From Marinomonas polaris DSM 16579 (GTDB taxonomy: Bacteria; Pseudomonadota; Gammaproteobacteria; Pseudomonadales; Marinomonadaceae), in the NCBI RefSeq assembly GCF_900129155.1, contig NZ_FQVF01000010.1, positions 124,001 through 188,000 on the forward strand: a DNA stretch of 64,000 nt, given 5' to 3'. The notes under the pieces are model-generated. The model was given only the letters and a program-made list of their open reading frames with translations. It was not told where the DNA came from and did no database searches. Made by a program: the position numbers and the translations under genes. The first letter of the stretch is position 1. Every line of letters begins with the position of its first letter. Shown piece after piece: positions 38,474 through 47,603 of the stretch.

Positions 38474-40213
38474 ATGACGGATACCAGTTTCAACTTAGAT
38501 TTGGCCGCTGAATTAAAGGCCATTGTAGGAAATCAATACACTTTAACAGACGAAGACAAGACCAAACCTTACAGCCAAGGTTTTCGCCTTGGTGGTGGTA
38601 AGGCGTATGCGGTTGTTCGTCCTGGTAGTCTGGTTGAAATCTGGAAATGTTTACAAGCTTGTGTGAAAGCCGATGTGATTGTCATTATGCAGGCAGCTAA
38701 TACTGGCTTGACTGGTGGTTCAACACCAAATGGCGCGGACTATGATCGTCCTATCGTTATCATCAGCACCATGCGCATCGACGATATTCAGCTGCTTGAT
38801 CAAGGCAAACAAATCGTCGGTTTTGCGGGTAGTACTCTGTTTGGCTTAGAAGACACGCTGAAACCTTATGGTCGTGAACCGCATTCTGTTATTGGCTCTT
38901 CTTGTATTGGCGCATCTATTGTTGGTGGTGTGTGTAACAACTCTGGCGGCGCGTTAGTTCAACGTGGCCCTGCATACACAGAAATGTCTTTGTTTGCCCA
39001 AGTTACCCAAGATGGCGAACTGCAATTGGTGAACAACTTAGGCATTGAGTTAGGAACAGATCCAGAAGAAATTCTTGCGAATCTGCAAAACAAAAAGTAC
39101 CAAGAAAAAGACATTCAATTCCCAGATAAACGTGGCTCTGATAACGAATACCATGAGCGCATTCGAGACGTCGATGCCGAGACGCCATCACGTTTCAATA
39201 ACGATCCACGTCGTTTATACGAAGCATCTGGTTGTGCGGGTAAGTTGGCGGTATTTGCCGTGCGCATCGATACCTTTCCTATTCCTGAAAAGTATCAAGT
39301 TTTCTACATTGGCACCAATGATCCTGCGGTGATGGAACAAATGCGCCGTGATATGTTGTCTACCTTTAAAAACCTGCCTGTGTCTGGCGAATATATGCAT
39401 AACAGCAGCTATGACATCAGTAAAAAATATGGCAAAGACAGCTACTTGGTGATCGATAAACTTGGTACAAAATACATCCCAAAAATGTTTGCCCTTAAGC
39501 GCACGGTCGATCGTTGGGCCGGCAAACTGAAATTCATGCCGTCTAAATTCTCCGACATCATGATGCAATACGCGAGTCAGCTTTTCCCGAATCATTTGCC
39601 AAAACGCATGGAAGATTTCCGTGAAAAATACGAACACCATTGGATCGTGGAAACCAGCAATGACGGTGTCGCAGAAGCACAAGCTTACTTAGACAACTTC
39701 TTTAAAGACAATGAAGGCGATTACTTTGCTTGTACCAAGCGTGAAGCTGACCAAGCTATCTTGCATCGCTTCGTTACTGGTGGTGCCTTGACGCGTTATC
39801 ACGTTATGAATGGCAAAGATTTAGGTTCCATCATGACCATTGACGTGGCATTCCCGCGTAATGAGCGTGATTGGTTTGAAGAGCTACCACAAGACATCGA
39901 AGATAAAGTCGCTGTTAAAATGTACTACGGACACTTCTTCTGTCACGTAATGCACCAAAACTACATTATGAAAAAAGGTGTCGACGCCAAAGCCGTGAAG
40001 AAGCAAATTCTATCCAGCTACGACGCCCGAGGCGCGGAATACCCAGCCGAGCATAACGTAGGGCATGAATATGTTGCTAAACCAGCATTGCGTGAGTTTT
40101 ACCAAAAAACCGACCCAACCAACAGTTTCAACTCAGGCATCGGCGGCACCAGTAAATTGAAAAACTGGCAAGAACTGAGCGACGAACACACAGGCTGTGG
40201 CTGTCATAAATAA
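38474..40213 (+). CDS. dld: Quinone-dependent D-lactate dehydrogenase
   Basis: Membrane-associated FAD enzyme, 579 residues, oxidising D-lactate to pyruvate with electrons passed to ubiquinone. It follows E. coli Dld closely, with MQAANTGLTGGSTPNG, GREPHSVIGSSCIGASIVGG, SGCAGKLAVFAVR and a C-terminal AEHNVGHEY. A Cys-rich tail (CGCHK) extends the C-terminus beyond the E. coli protein. A bidirectional terminator follows. The second, smaller hydroxyacid dehydrogenase at 35194-36570 is a different subfamily. Confidence 0.97.
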   Translation: MTDTSFNLDLAAELKAIVGNQYTLTDEDKTKPYSQGFRLGGGKAYAVVRPGSLVEIWKCLQACVKADVIVIMQAANTGLTGGSTPNGADYDRPIVIISTMRIDDIQLLDQGKQIVGFAGSTLFGLEDTLKPYGREPHSVIGSSCIGASIVGGVCNNSGGALVQRGPAYTEMSLFAQVTQDGELQLVNNLGIELGTDPEEILANLQNKKYQEKDIQFPDKRGSDNEYHERIRDVDAETPSRFNNDPRRLYEASGCAGKLAVFAVRIDTFPIPEKYQVFYIGTNDPAVMEQMRRDMLSTFKNLPVSGEYMHNSSYDISKKYGKDSYLVIDKLGTKYIPKMFALKRTVDRWAGKLKFMPSKFSDIMMQYASQLFPNHLPKRMEDFREKYEHHWIVETSNDGVAEAQAYLDNFFKDNEGDYFACTKREADQAILHRFVTGGALTRYHVMNGKDLGSIMTIDVAFPRNERDWFEELPQDIEDKVAVKMYYGHFFCHVMHQNYIMKKGVDAKAVKKQILSSYDARGAEYPAEHNVGHEYVAKPALREFYQKTDPTNSFNSGIGGTSKLKNWQELSDEHTGCGCHK

Positions 40214-40235
40214 GCTTTAGAACAGCAGTGAATGC

Positions 40236-40276
40236 AAAAAGCCGAGACGTTTCCGTTAAAGATGTCTCGGCTTTTA
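40236..40276. terminator. Bidirectional terminator after dld
   Basis: Stem AAAAGCCGAGAC (to 40248) with GTCTCGGCTTTT (40264-40275), 15-base loop. It separates dld from the convergent LysR gene. Confidence 0.88.
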
Positions 40277-40281
40277 CGTTT

Positions 40282-41157
40282 TTAATCAGAGTCTTGAGGT
40301 TTCTGGAAAGTGGTCGTGTGTTGTTCGTAGGTGTTTACCAGCCAATCAAACATCATGCGAATATGCGGATGATGTCTATCAACTTGATGAATGACTAACC
40401 ATTGCTGATGGCTGAGTGAATCGATAATGGCACCACAGCGTTGCAACCCCGTTACTTTTTCGCCAATAAAAGTGGGTAACAAGGCTTTGGCAACGCCTGT
40501 TATCAATAGTTGCAATAAGGCCCCGCAATCGCTGACTTTATAGCGAACAGGCTCATTTTGGTTATTTAGCCATAGGCTGCTTGGGGTTGTTTGTGAATGA
40601 GTAAGCAACTGAGCCCAGGGGAGTGAGTCGCTCTGTTGTTGGTTTAGAGCACCGCAGTATGGGGCGAAGTGAACGGTATTGCCTTGTTTCACCACTAGGT
40701 TGTCTTGTGTCGGACGGTGGCTACGAATGGCAATGTCGGCTTCTCGTCCTTGAATGTCCAATTGCTCAATATTAGGGGCAATGATTAATTCGTATTGAGA
40801 CGCCTGACTCTCTAGTGAGTGCAGGTGTTGGGTCAGAAAATACGCGGACCAATGGCCCGCGGTAATATGCACAGATCGTGTCTGACTGTGATCTTTTTGC
40901 CAGTGATGTAACACTTGGCTCTGACTGATCAAGGGATGAGCTTGGTGATAAAAGTCTTCGCCTTGAGTGGTGAGCGTTAAGCCTTCGTTTGAACGCACAA
41001 ATAACCGACAGTGTAGCTGATCTTCAAGCGCATTGAGCCGACGGGTAAGGGTGGCAGAACTCATGTTCAGACTTCTCGCGGTTTCTTTGATGCTTCCACA
41101 TTGAACTAGCTGTTCGAACAGAGGTAAGGCGTTCCAGATTTCAGGGTCTAGGCTCAT
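40282..41157 (-). CDS. LysR family transcriptional regulator
   Basis: LysR-type regulator, 291 residues. Helix-turn-helix at about 10-65 (CGSIKETARSLNMSSATLTR, LNALEDQLHCRLF); substrate-binding domain at about 90-285. It follows an aldo/keto reductase gene on the same strand with 59 bases between, and may be co-transcribed with it. Target unknown. Confidence 0.88.
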   Translation of the reverse strand: MSLDPEIWNALPLFEQLVQCGSIKETARSLNMSSATLTRRLNALEDQLHCRLFVRSNEGLTLTTQGEDFYHQAHPLISQSQVLHHWQKDHSQTRSVHITAGHWSAYFLTQHLHSLESQASQYELIIAPNIEQLDIQGREADIAIRSHRPTQDNLVVKQGNTVHFAPYCGALNQQQSDSLPWAQLLTHSQTTPSSLWLNNQNEPVRYKVSDCGALLQLLITGVAKALLPTFIGEKVTGLQRCGAIIDSLSHQQWLVIHQVDRHHPHIRMMFDWLVNTYEQHTTTFQKPQDSD

Positions 41158-41216
41158 TGTTGTCCCTTTTTTGTTGTTATTGCCGCCTTAATAGCGAATG
41201 TTTTTTGCGAAAAGTA

Positions 41217-42212
41217 TCAACGCTCCCGCTCTTGATAATCTACGGGACGATTCATCAGTTGTTCAATCTCTGCGTAAGCGTTATCTTCCAAACTGCCTAG
41301 CGATAATGCAGCTATGTTTTCAGCTACCTGTTGTCGATTACGGAAGCCCGGAATAGGGACGGCTCGACTATCGTGACGTAAAATCCAAGCCAATGCTCCC
41401 TGTGCTGGCGTTCGACCTGAGCGAGTTAAAGCTCTTCGAATACGGTCTAGCTGTTCAATGTAATGATCATTCACTTTGCCGTCTTTAAAATAGTCTAGCC
41501 ATTCTTCGGATTGGCCGCGAATATCACCAGCAGTAATACTACTCCCAGCTTGAAACTTACCCGTTAATAAGCCCATTGCCAAAGGTGAACGGCAAAAGGA
41601 AACTAGCTCATGTTTTTGTGTGAGTTGTTGAATTTTGTTGGGTGAAAAGAATACATTCATGCAATGTTGCACGCATCGAAAGTGTTCTCGTTCAGCCATT
41701 GCGGCAATAGATTGCGAGAAATCTGTACTCCAACCATAAGCCCCTAATTTTCCCTCTTGTACTAGCGTATCTAGCCGATCAAAAATTGGCTCAGCCTCTT
41801 CTATGGATAATGAATTAAGATGCAGAAAAAGTAATCCGATACGCTCTCGTTGTAAACGACTAAGACTTTCATCAATAGACTTAACAATTGTCTCTGGGTC
41901 GGTTTCGGGGCCAATAAATTGTTTGGTAACGCGGTTACATTCTAGGCCTATTTTACTGGAAATAATGGCATCCGGTTTATTCTTTAGTGCCTGCCCTAAG
42001 ATGCTTTCACTGTGGCCGATGCCATAGGCTGGTGCAGTATCAAACAGACGAATGCCTTGGTCGTAGGCGTATTCAATGGCATCAATGCTTTGCTTGTCAT
42101 CTACTTTTCCATAGCCGTAAGCTTTGTTGCCACTGTAAAAAGGGCCACCAATGGCCCAACAACCTAATCCCATGCGTGGTATTTGTTGTCCTAATAACGT
42201 GATGTGTTCCAT
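41217..42212 (-). CDS. Aldo/keto reductase
   Basis: NADPH-dependent oxidoreductase of the aldo/keto reductase superfamily, 331 residues, TIM barrel. The catalytic Asp and Tyr lie in LFDTAPAYGIGHSE, Lys in ISSKIG and His in LLFLHLNS; the cofactor-binding region is AVPIPGFRNRQQVAENI. The start at 42212 is preferred because AGGAGAG precedes it; an upstream start would add 16 hydrophilic residues. Substrate unknown. Confidence 0.9.
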   Translation of the reverse strand: MEHITLLGQQIPRMGLGCWAIGGPFYSGNKAYGYGKVDDKQSIDAIEYAYDQGIRLFDTAPAYGIGHSESILGQALKNKPDAIISSKIGLECNRVTKQFIGPETDPETIVKSIDESLSRLQRERIGLLFLHLNSLSIEEAEPIFDRLDTLVQEGKLGAYGWSTDFSQSIAAMAEREHFRCVQHCMNVFFSPNKIQQLTQKHELVSFCRSPLAMGLLTGKFQAGSSITAGDIRGQSEEWLDYFKDGKVNDHYIEQLDRIRRALTRSGRTPAQGALAWILRHDSRAVPIPGFRNRQQVAENIAALSLGSLEDNAYAEIEQLMNRPVDYQERER

Positions 42213-42408
42213 TTTCTCTCTCCTATCGTCATTCATTGGGTTGGTTAAACGATGTACCAATAGAGATTAGCGAGGGAGAAGGGCGTGTGCATAGTGCCAA
42301 AAATGGTGCGGGGGATTCATTTTTACATAGCTTAATAACGGTCTTTAATTTGATTCTTGTACCGCTTAAAGTGAGTGTTCTTGAATGAGTTTTGATGAGG
42401 AAGCAATA

Positions 42409-42876
42409 ATGTCGGAATATTTTGCAACGGTTGAATGGAAGCGTGGCTCACAGTTATTTTCGGACAAAAAATACAGTCGTGCCCATGAATGGCAATTCGA
42501 AGGTGGTGTGGTTGTGCCGGCCTCGTCTTCTCCGCATATTGTTCCTTTGCCTATGTCTGTGGCGGAGAATGTTGACCCTGAAGAAGCCTTTGTGGCGTCT
42601 ATATCCAGTTGTCACATGTTGTTCTTTTTGGACTTCGCCTCTCGTAAAAAACTCATCGTCGAGCAATACACAGACAAGGCTATTGGTACCTTGGCAATTG
42701 GCCCCAATGGCAAACAAATGATGACAGAAGTGGTATTACGACCAACCGTCATCTTTGCTGGAGAAAGACCCAGCAAAGAGATATTAAAAGAGCTTCATCA
42801 TCAATCCCATGAAGCCTGTTTTATCGCCAACTCGGTACTGACTGAGGTTCGAGTGGATGAGGCTTTTTGTGTTTGA
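42409..42876 (+). CDS. OsmC/Ohr family peroxiredoxin-like protein
   Basis: Cytoplasmic OsmC-family protein, 155 residues, likely reducing organic hydroperoxides. The two conserved cysteines are in SSCHMLFFLDFA and EACFIANSV. GAGGAA lies 6 bases before the ATG at 42409, so the in-frame start at 42385 is rejected. The divergent neighbour is the aldo/keto reductase. Confidence 0.88.
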   Translation: MSEYFATVEWKRGSQLFSDKKYSRAHEWQFEGGVVVPASSSPHIVPLPMSVAENVDPEEAFVASISSCHMLFFLDFASRKKLIVEQYTDKAIGTLAIGPNGKQMMTEVVLRPTVIFAGERPSKEILKELHHQSHEACFIANSVLTEVRVDEAFCV

Positions 42877-42948
42877 TAAATGGTACATGGGCATAGACAA
42901 ATAAAGAAAGTATCGTTATCATTTATGATAACAATGGAATGGTTAAAT

Positions 42949-43272
42949 ATGACTTGGAAGATAGACTTTTATGATGGCGTGGAAGATCAAATTCTTCAAA
43001 TGCCACCTAAAATACAATCAAGGATGATTAAATTATTAGAGCTGATGGAAAAGCATGGCGCAAACTTAGGGCCGCCTCATACAGACTCTATGGGGGATGG
43101 ATTGTTCGAGATTAGGGCAAAGGCTCAAGAAGGTATCGGGCGTAGTTTGTTTTGTTACTTAAAAGGAAAGCATATTTATGTTTTACATGCTTTTGTTAAA
43201 AAGTCACAAAAAACGCCCAAAAATGAGTTAGAGCTTGCACGTCAACGCCAGAAGGAAGTTCAAAAAAGATGA
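42949..43272 (+). CDS. higB: HigB/RelE-type toxin (phage Gp49-like)
   Basis: Small basic toxin of the RelE/Gp49-like family, 107 residues, expected to cleave mRNA on the ribosome. Family pattern: MTWKIDFYDGVEDQILQMP, then LGPPHTDSMGDGLFEIR, then IGRSLFCYLKGKHIYVLHAF and VKKSQKTPKNELELA. The start at 42949 is chosen on homology; an upstream ATG at 42880 gives an unrelated extension. The stop overlaps the antitoxin start (ATGA), so translation is coupled. Confidence 0.9.
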   Translation: MTWKIDFYDGVEDQILQMPPKIQSRMIKLLELMEKHGANLGPPHTDSMGDGLFEIRAKAQEGIGRSLFCYLKGKHIYVLHAFVKKSQKTPKNELELARQRQKEVQKR

Positions 43273-43547
43273 GTTTACAAAAGCTGAAACAGCGCGCTTT
43301 CAAGAATTCTGATGTCAAAGCGGAATACGATAAGCTGGAAGCTGAGTTTAATCTAATTGATCAATTGCTTTCTATGCGAACGAAAGCTGGATTAACGCAA
43401 GAGCAAGTTGCCGAAAAGATGAATACTCAAAAAAGCAATATTAGCCGCTTAGAACGAGGCAATGCGAACCCAAGCTGGGCGACGCTTCTTAAGTATGCTC
43501 ATGCGTGTGGCTTTGAATTGTCACTGAAAACGCAAAAGATGCATTAG
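43269..43547 (+). CDS. higA: HigA-type XRE antitoxin
   Basis: Antitoxin and probable autorepressor, 92 residues. The C-terminal helix-turn-helix is KAGLTQEQVAEKMNTQKSNI followed by SRLERGNANPSW (about 38-75). It overlaps the toxin gene by 4 bases, toxin first, the order typical of HigBA. Followed by a strong hairpin terminator. Confidence 0.92.
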   Translation: MSLQKLKQRAFKNSDVKAEYDKLEAEFNLIDQLLSMRTKAGLTQEQVAEKMNTQKSNISRLERGNANPSWATLLKYAHACGFELSLKTQKMH

Positions 43548-43559
43548 AAAATAACGTTG

Positions 43560-43592
43560 AAATTGCCCGATGCTCTCAGCATCGGGCAATTT
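43560..43592. terminator. Hairpin terminator after the toxin-antitoxin pair
   Basis: Perfect 15-bp stem (43560-43574 with 43578-43592) and three-base loop between convergent higA and the GST gene; the T-tail is short. Confidence 0.75.
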
Positions 43593-43599
43593 ATATGAA

Positions 43600-44209
43600 T
43601 CACCCTTGAGTAATCGGTATAAACCAATCCAAGGCTTCAATCTGTTTAATCCAGCGCTGAATATTAGGATACTCAGACAATTGATAAGCGGCGCCTTCCT
43701 CTGCCACATGGGTGTAAGGGAACAAGCAAATATCCGCCAGCGTCATGGCATCTCCCGCCAAAAAAGTATGTTTTGCCAAGGTTTCATCCATCATTTTCAA
43801 CGCCGCATGACCTTGCTGAATACGATCCGGCAGCATTTGTTTTTTTAGATCCGTCATGGCGTTATGAGTCAGCCAAAAGCGCGGTGAAGCAATGTTTGGC
43901 TCGCGGCTGTATTGCTCCCAAAATAACCATTTATAAACCTTGGCTCTAAGGATCGGATTGGTTGGTAACAAGGCGAATTTATGCTGTTCTGTAAGATATA
44001 GAAGCACCGCGTTACTTTCGCTTAAACATTGCCCGTCATCTAATTCTAGTACCGGAATTTTTCCGTTCGGGTTCATCGCCAAAAAGGATTTAGTGTGTTT
44101 CCCCTTTGGTAATATCATATTCTTTTAATGTCACTTTGAGGCCTAAACAGGCACATAACAAACGGACTTTATAACCGTTCCCTGATGGTAAAAAATCGTG
44201 CAGAATCAT
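43600..44209 (-). pseudogene. Glutathione S-transferase, frameshifted
   Basis: Two overlapping frames together encode one GST of about 200 residues. The first frame (44209 down to 44090) gives the N-terminus MILHDFLPSGNGYKVRLL through YDITKGETH and then a stop. The second frame continues with TKSFLAMNPNGKIPVLELDD, SESNAVLLYLTEQ and a normal C-terminal helical domain. The break falls in a GTGTGT tract at 44093-44098. One more GT unit would give KGETHTKSFLA, the expected GST sequence. AGGAAAG precedes the ATG at 44209. It is either a recent null mutation or a sequence error. The divergent LysR gene has the same kind of break. Confidence 0.85.
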
Positions 44210-44349
44210 ATGTCTTTCCTTTTGATCTTGCGACAAGAAAGCATTAGAAAAAAGCCAATTAAATTGAAGACTGACATAACGCATTTTGATGAATAAATCA
44301 GAAGGCGATTGAGTTAACGTGATTGGGCTAGAGTAGCGAGGGGAAGGCA

Positions 44350-45190
44350 GTGGATACGGAACTATTAAAAACCTTGGTGGCGATTGTCGATCACGGCAGT
44401 TTTCAGCGCGCCGCCATGCAAACCTTTCGCACATCATCGGTCATTAGCATGCAGATGAAGCGTTTGGAAGAGCAAGTCGGTACTGAACTGTTTTGCAAGC
44501 AAAGTCGAGATCAAGTACTCACGGAAGATGGTCAGCAACTAGTGCATTACGCACGTCGAATCTTGCAGCTGCAAGAAAGTGCGTTGCAATCCATCAAAGG
44601 TCCACAACAAGGCGTTTTGCTCAATTTTGGTTGCCCTAATGATTACGTAGCGAATCTATTGATCGTCATTATGTCTGTAATGGAATCGATGCAACCGAAT
44701 ATTCGCTTTCGGATTCGCACCGGTACATCTGCTGAATTAAGAGAATTGATGGACAAGGGGGAAGTGGATTTGGCCTTGGTCACTCGAACCCCCAACAGTG
44801 ACGAAGGCTTAACTTTGTTTCAAGACAAAAGGTGTGTGGGTGGCGAAAAAAGGGTTTGATTGGCAGTCTCTAACGCCATTACCTTTGGCTTTATACGAGT
44901 CGAGCTGTAAGTTCCATTCTAGCGCAGTCGACGGTTTGCACAAGAAAGGCACAGATTATCGACTGTACTGTGTCACCGCCAATCTTGCCCTTATTGAAAG
45001 CCTATTAATGGCAGAAAAAGCCATCTCCGCCATCACCAGTATTAGCGTTAATGACTCATTGGAAATCATCGAAAGTGAGTTTTTACCTAGCCTTCCAGCG
45101 GTAGAAATCGCGTTTTCTCGTTCTGCCTCAGCACCAGATTGGCTCACCATATCGTGGATTGAAAACGTCATTGAGCAAGTCATTAAATAA
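44350..45190 (+). pseudogene. LysR family regulator, frameshifted
   Basis: A LysR-type regulator of about 280 residues split into two frames. The first frame (44350-44859) has the helix-turn-helix (GSFQRAAMQTFRTSSVISMQ) and half of the ligand domain to LTLFQDKRCV. The second continues from about 44834 as WVAKKGFDWQSLTPLPLALYESS to the natural end at 45190. The break is at GTGTGTG (44832-44838); one extra GT restores KRCVWVAKKGFDW. Divergent from the broken GST gene, 140 bases away, which it probably once controlled. Confidence 0.85.
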
Positions 45191-45314
45191 AAATGCAGGA
45201 GCGACACATATTTAATACTAGATAGGGCCAATCGTTGCTAAGCTAACGTCGCTTATGTATACGTCCAAAAGATGACTAAAGCGCCTATATTATTCGAATA
45301 GGAAAAACTAAATT

Positions 45315-46796
45315 ATGTCTCATTACGACAAGTTAACCGCACACTACCAAACGTTAAATCACTTTAATCATGCCCAATCTATACTGGGTTGGGATGCTGC
45401 AGCGAACATGCCAGCGGGTGGCAGTGATGCTCGCTCTCAAGCCATGGCTGAGTTATCTGTTCATATTCATCGCTTATCCACTCAACCACAGTTAGAAGAC
45501 TTGTTTGGCAACGCCGAGCAAGAGTTTTTAAGCACAGAGCAACAAGCCAGCCTGCGTGAGATGAAGCGTCAGTGGCAGCAAGCGACTGTCGTTCCCGAAG
45601 ACTTAGTACAAGCACAATCCATTGCGGGTTCTAAATGCGAACATGCGTGGCGTTCACAGCGCAAAGAAAATGATTGGACAGGCTTCGAGAAGAACTGGAA
45701 AGAAGTTGTCGCCTTATCTCGTGAAGAAGCGAAAATCCGTGGTGAAGCATTAGGTCTTACGGCTTATGACGCCATGCTCGACAAATACGAACCGGGCACT
45801 ACAACCGCCTCGCTTAACACCTTATTTACCGATGTGAAAACCTGGTTACCAGAACTGATTGAAAAAGTACTGGAAAAGCAGCGCTCTGAATCCATCATAT
45901 TGCCATCAGGCACTTTCTCCACCGCGACCCAAAAAGCCCTCGGCTTAGAAGTGATGAAGTTGCTGAAATTCGACTTTGATCGTGGCCGACTAGACCAAAG
46001 TGTTCACCCATTTTGTGGCGGTGTACCAACCGATGTGCGTATTACTACTCGTTATAATGAACAAGACTTCGTACAAGCCTTAATGGGCATCGTTCATGAA
46101 ACCGGCCACGCCCGCTACGAACAAGGCTTGCCAAAAGCCTTTGCCGGATTGCCAGTTGGCGAAGCGCGCTCAATGGGGATTCATGAATCCCAGTCGTTGT
46201 TTTTTGAAATGCAAATAGGGCGCAGCAAGCCGTTTATCTCCCACTTATCACAACTCTCTGCTGAAGCCTTCAATGCACACAATGATCCTGTGTTTGCCGA
46301 AGAAAACCTCTACAAAATCTACACTCAAGTGGAAAAAGGCTTTATTCGTGTGGATGCGGATGAACTAACATACCCAGCACACGTGATCATGCGTTACGAG
46401 ATCGAGCGTGACTTGATCAACGGCGTAATAGAGCACACCGACGTACCAGCATTGTGGGATGAGAAAATGAAAGCGTCTCTTGGTATCTCCACCAAAGACA
46501 ACTACAAAAACGGCTGCATGCAAGACATCCACTGGACAGATGGCGCATTTGGATATTTCCCAAGCTACACATTAGGCGCCATGTACGCAGCCCAATACAA
46601 AGCCACCATGATACAAAATGTCGACTTCGACGCTGCCATTCAAAGCGGCGACCTAAGCCCCATCTTCCAATGGCTAAGCGACAACATCTGGTCACAAGCC
46701 TCACTCCACACCACGGATGAACTCGTCAAACGCGCCACAGGCGAAACCTTGAATGCCGCACATTTTAGGAAACACCTAGAAGGGCGGTACTTGTAG
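45315..46796 (+). CDS. M32 family metallocarboxypeptidase
   Basis: Cytoplasmic zinc carboxypeptidase of the Taq type, 493 residues, trimming C-terminal residues from peptides. The zinc motif HETGH is at 261-265 and the third ligand is Glu291 in HESQS. Other family blocks include LGWDAAANMPAGGSDARSQ near the N-terminus and GCMQDIHWTDGAFGYFPSYT near the C-terminus. Alone in its transcript. It forms the left boundary of the repeat and cassette region. Confidence 0.95.
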   Translation: MSHYDKLTAHYQTLNHFNHAQSILGWDAAANMPAGGSDARSQAMAELSVHIHRLSTQPQLEDLFGNAEQEFLSTEQQASLREMKRQWQQATVVPEDLVQAQSIAGSKCEHAWRSQRKENDWTGFEKNWKEVVALSREEAKIRGEALGLTAYDAMLDKYEPGTTTASLNTLFTDVKTWLPELIEKVLEKQRSESIILPSGTFSTATQKALGLEVMKLLKFDFDRGRLDQSVHPFCGGVPTDVRITTRYNEQDFVQALMGIVHETGHARYEQGLPKAFAGLPVGEARSMGIHESQSLFFEMQIGRSKPFISHLSQLSAEAFNAHNDPVFAEENLYKIYTQVEKGFIRVDADELTYPAHVIMRYEIERDLINGVIEHTDVPALWDEKMKASLGISTKDNYKNGCMQDIHWTDGAFGYFPSYTLGAMYAAQYKATMIQNVDFDAAIQSGDLSPIFQWLSDNIWSQASLHTTDELVKRATGETLNAAHFRKHLEGRYL

Positions 46797-46805
46797 TCGA
46801 ACTGT

Positions 46806-46837
46806 TCCCTCCCTTTTCTTCGAGGGCTAGGGAGGGA
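46806..46837. repeat. Inverted repeat after the carboxypeptidase gene
   Basis: TCCCTCCC (46806-46813) and GGGAGGGA (46830-46837), eight-base perfect arms, 16-base spacer. It starts an 800-base stretch without genes that holds the repeats below. Confidence 0.6.
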
Positions 46838-46953
46838 TTATGGCCCTTGGAGCAAAGCAAATGCCACCGCTCGACGTTACTGTGATAAATTGACGTTTGA
46901 CCTCGCTCTTGGTGTTCGTTTGCTCCTCGCTGCTGAACATAAACCCCCAAAAT

Positions 46954-47119
46954 GTAGGGCACGATGAGCGAAGCGTGATCTGCCGTTGTTCGTAAACGCA
47001 TAACTCATTCAATACTGCTGCTAAGTCTCTTCCCCTTTTTCAAGGAGAAGACGGAAGATGGGGTTCAGAGCCTCCAACCTCAACAAACATTAAGCAAACC
47101 AAACATCGCCATAAACTGT
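46954..47119. repeat. Intergenic repeat, copy A
   Basis: About 166 bases, repeated with few differences at 47225-47390. It begins GTAGGGCACGATGAGCG, contains a CTTCCCCTT-type hairpin and ends at CATCGCCATAAAC. No protein is encoded. Such non-coding dispersed repeats (MITE or REP-like) are usually genome-specific. Confidence 0.85.
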
Positions 47120-47160
47120 CCCCCCCCGCGAAGGCGAACAGTCACCCGCAAATATACATC

Positions 47161-47193
47161 GTCATCCCCGCGAAGGCGGGGATCCATCCCTCT
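47161..47193. repeat. REP-like palindrome, copy 1
   Basis: GTCATCCCCGCGAAGGCGGGG then ATCCATCCCTCT; stem CCCCGC/GCGGGG with GAAG between. Repeated at 47390-47422, with a degraded third copy at about 47117-47143. Confidence 0.8.
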
Positions 47194-47224
47194 AACAGCT
47201 GCTAAGCTAATAAATTACCAAATC

Positions 47225-47390
47225 GTAGGGCACGATGAGCGAAGCGTGATCTGCCGTTGCTCGTAAACGCATAACTCATTCAATACTGCTGCCAAGTCTC
47301 TTCCCCTTTCTTCAAGGGGAAGACGGAAGATGGGGTTAAGAGCCTCCAACCTCATCAAGCATTAGGCAAACCAAACATCGCCATAAACCG
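47225..47390. repeat. Intergenic repeat, copy B
   Basis: Direct copy of 46954-47119 at an offset of about 271 bases, with roughly a dozen differences. Together with the REP-like palindrome that follows, it suggests duplication of a composite unit just left of the cassette array. Confidence 0.85.
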
Positions 47391-47422
47391 TCATCCCCGC
47401 GAAGGCGGGGAACCATCCCTCT
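47390..47422. repeat. REP-like palindrome, copy 2
   Basis: Same palindrome as 47161-47193 with one or two changes. The stretch from here to 47603 is AT-rich and shows no gene; the left end of the first cassette must lie in it or shortly after. Confidence 0.8.
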
Positions 47423-47603
47423 GGCGTTTATCTTGTTAGTGAAATTCCACAAAAGTCTTATGGTTTTTCTGGCTTTTCCATTGTATTGTCAGTTTATTGT
47501 AATGGAAGATTTAGTAATGGTTGTTGGTTAAAAGAGTGGTGGCAAAAGAGCGTAGTTCATCAGGGATAAAAGCTAAAAAAAGCTTTACTAAAAATCCGAA
47601 TAG

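Noticed and set aside
43260-43280. Frameshift between the HigB and HigA genes
   Set aside because: The ATGA overlap is the usual translational coupling of toxin-antitoxin pairs; both proteins are full length.
44834-45190. Separate small gene after the LysR fragment
   Set aside because: It is the C-terminal half of a LysR ligand domain continuing the preceding frame; the two read as one gene with a frameshift.
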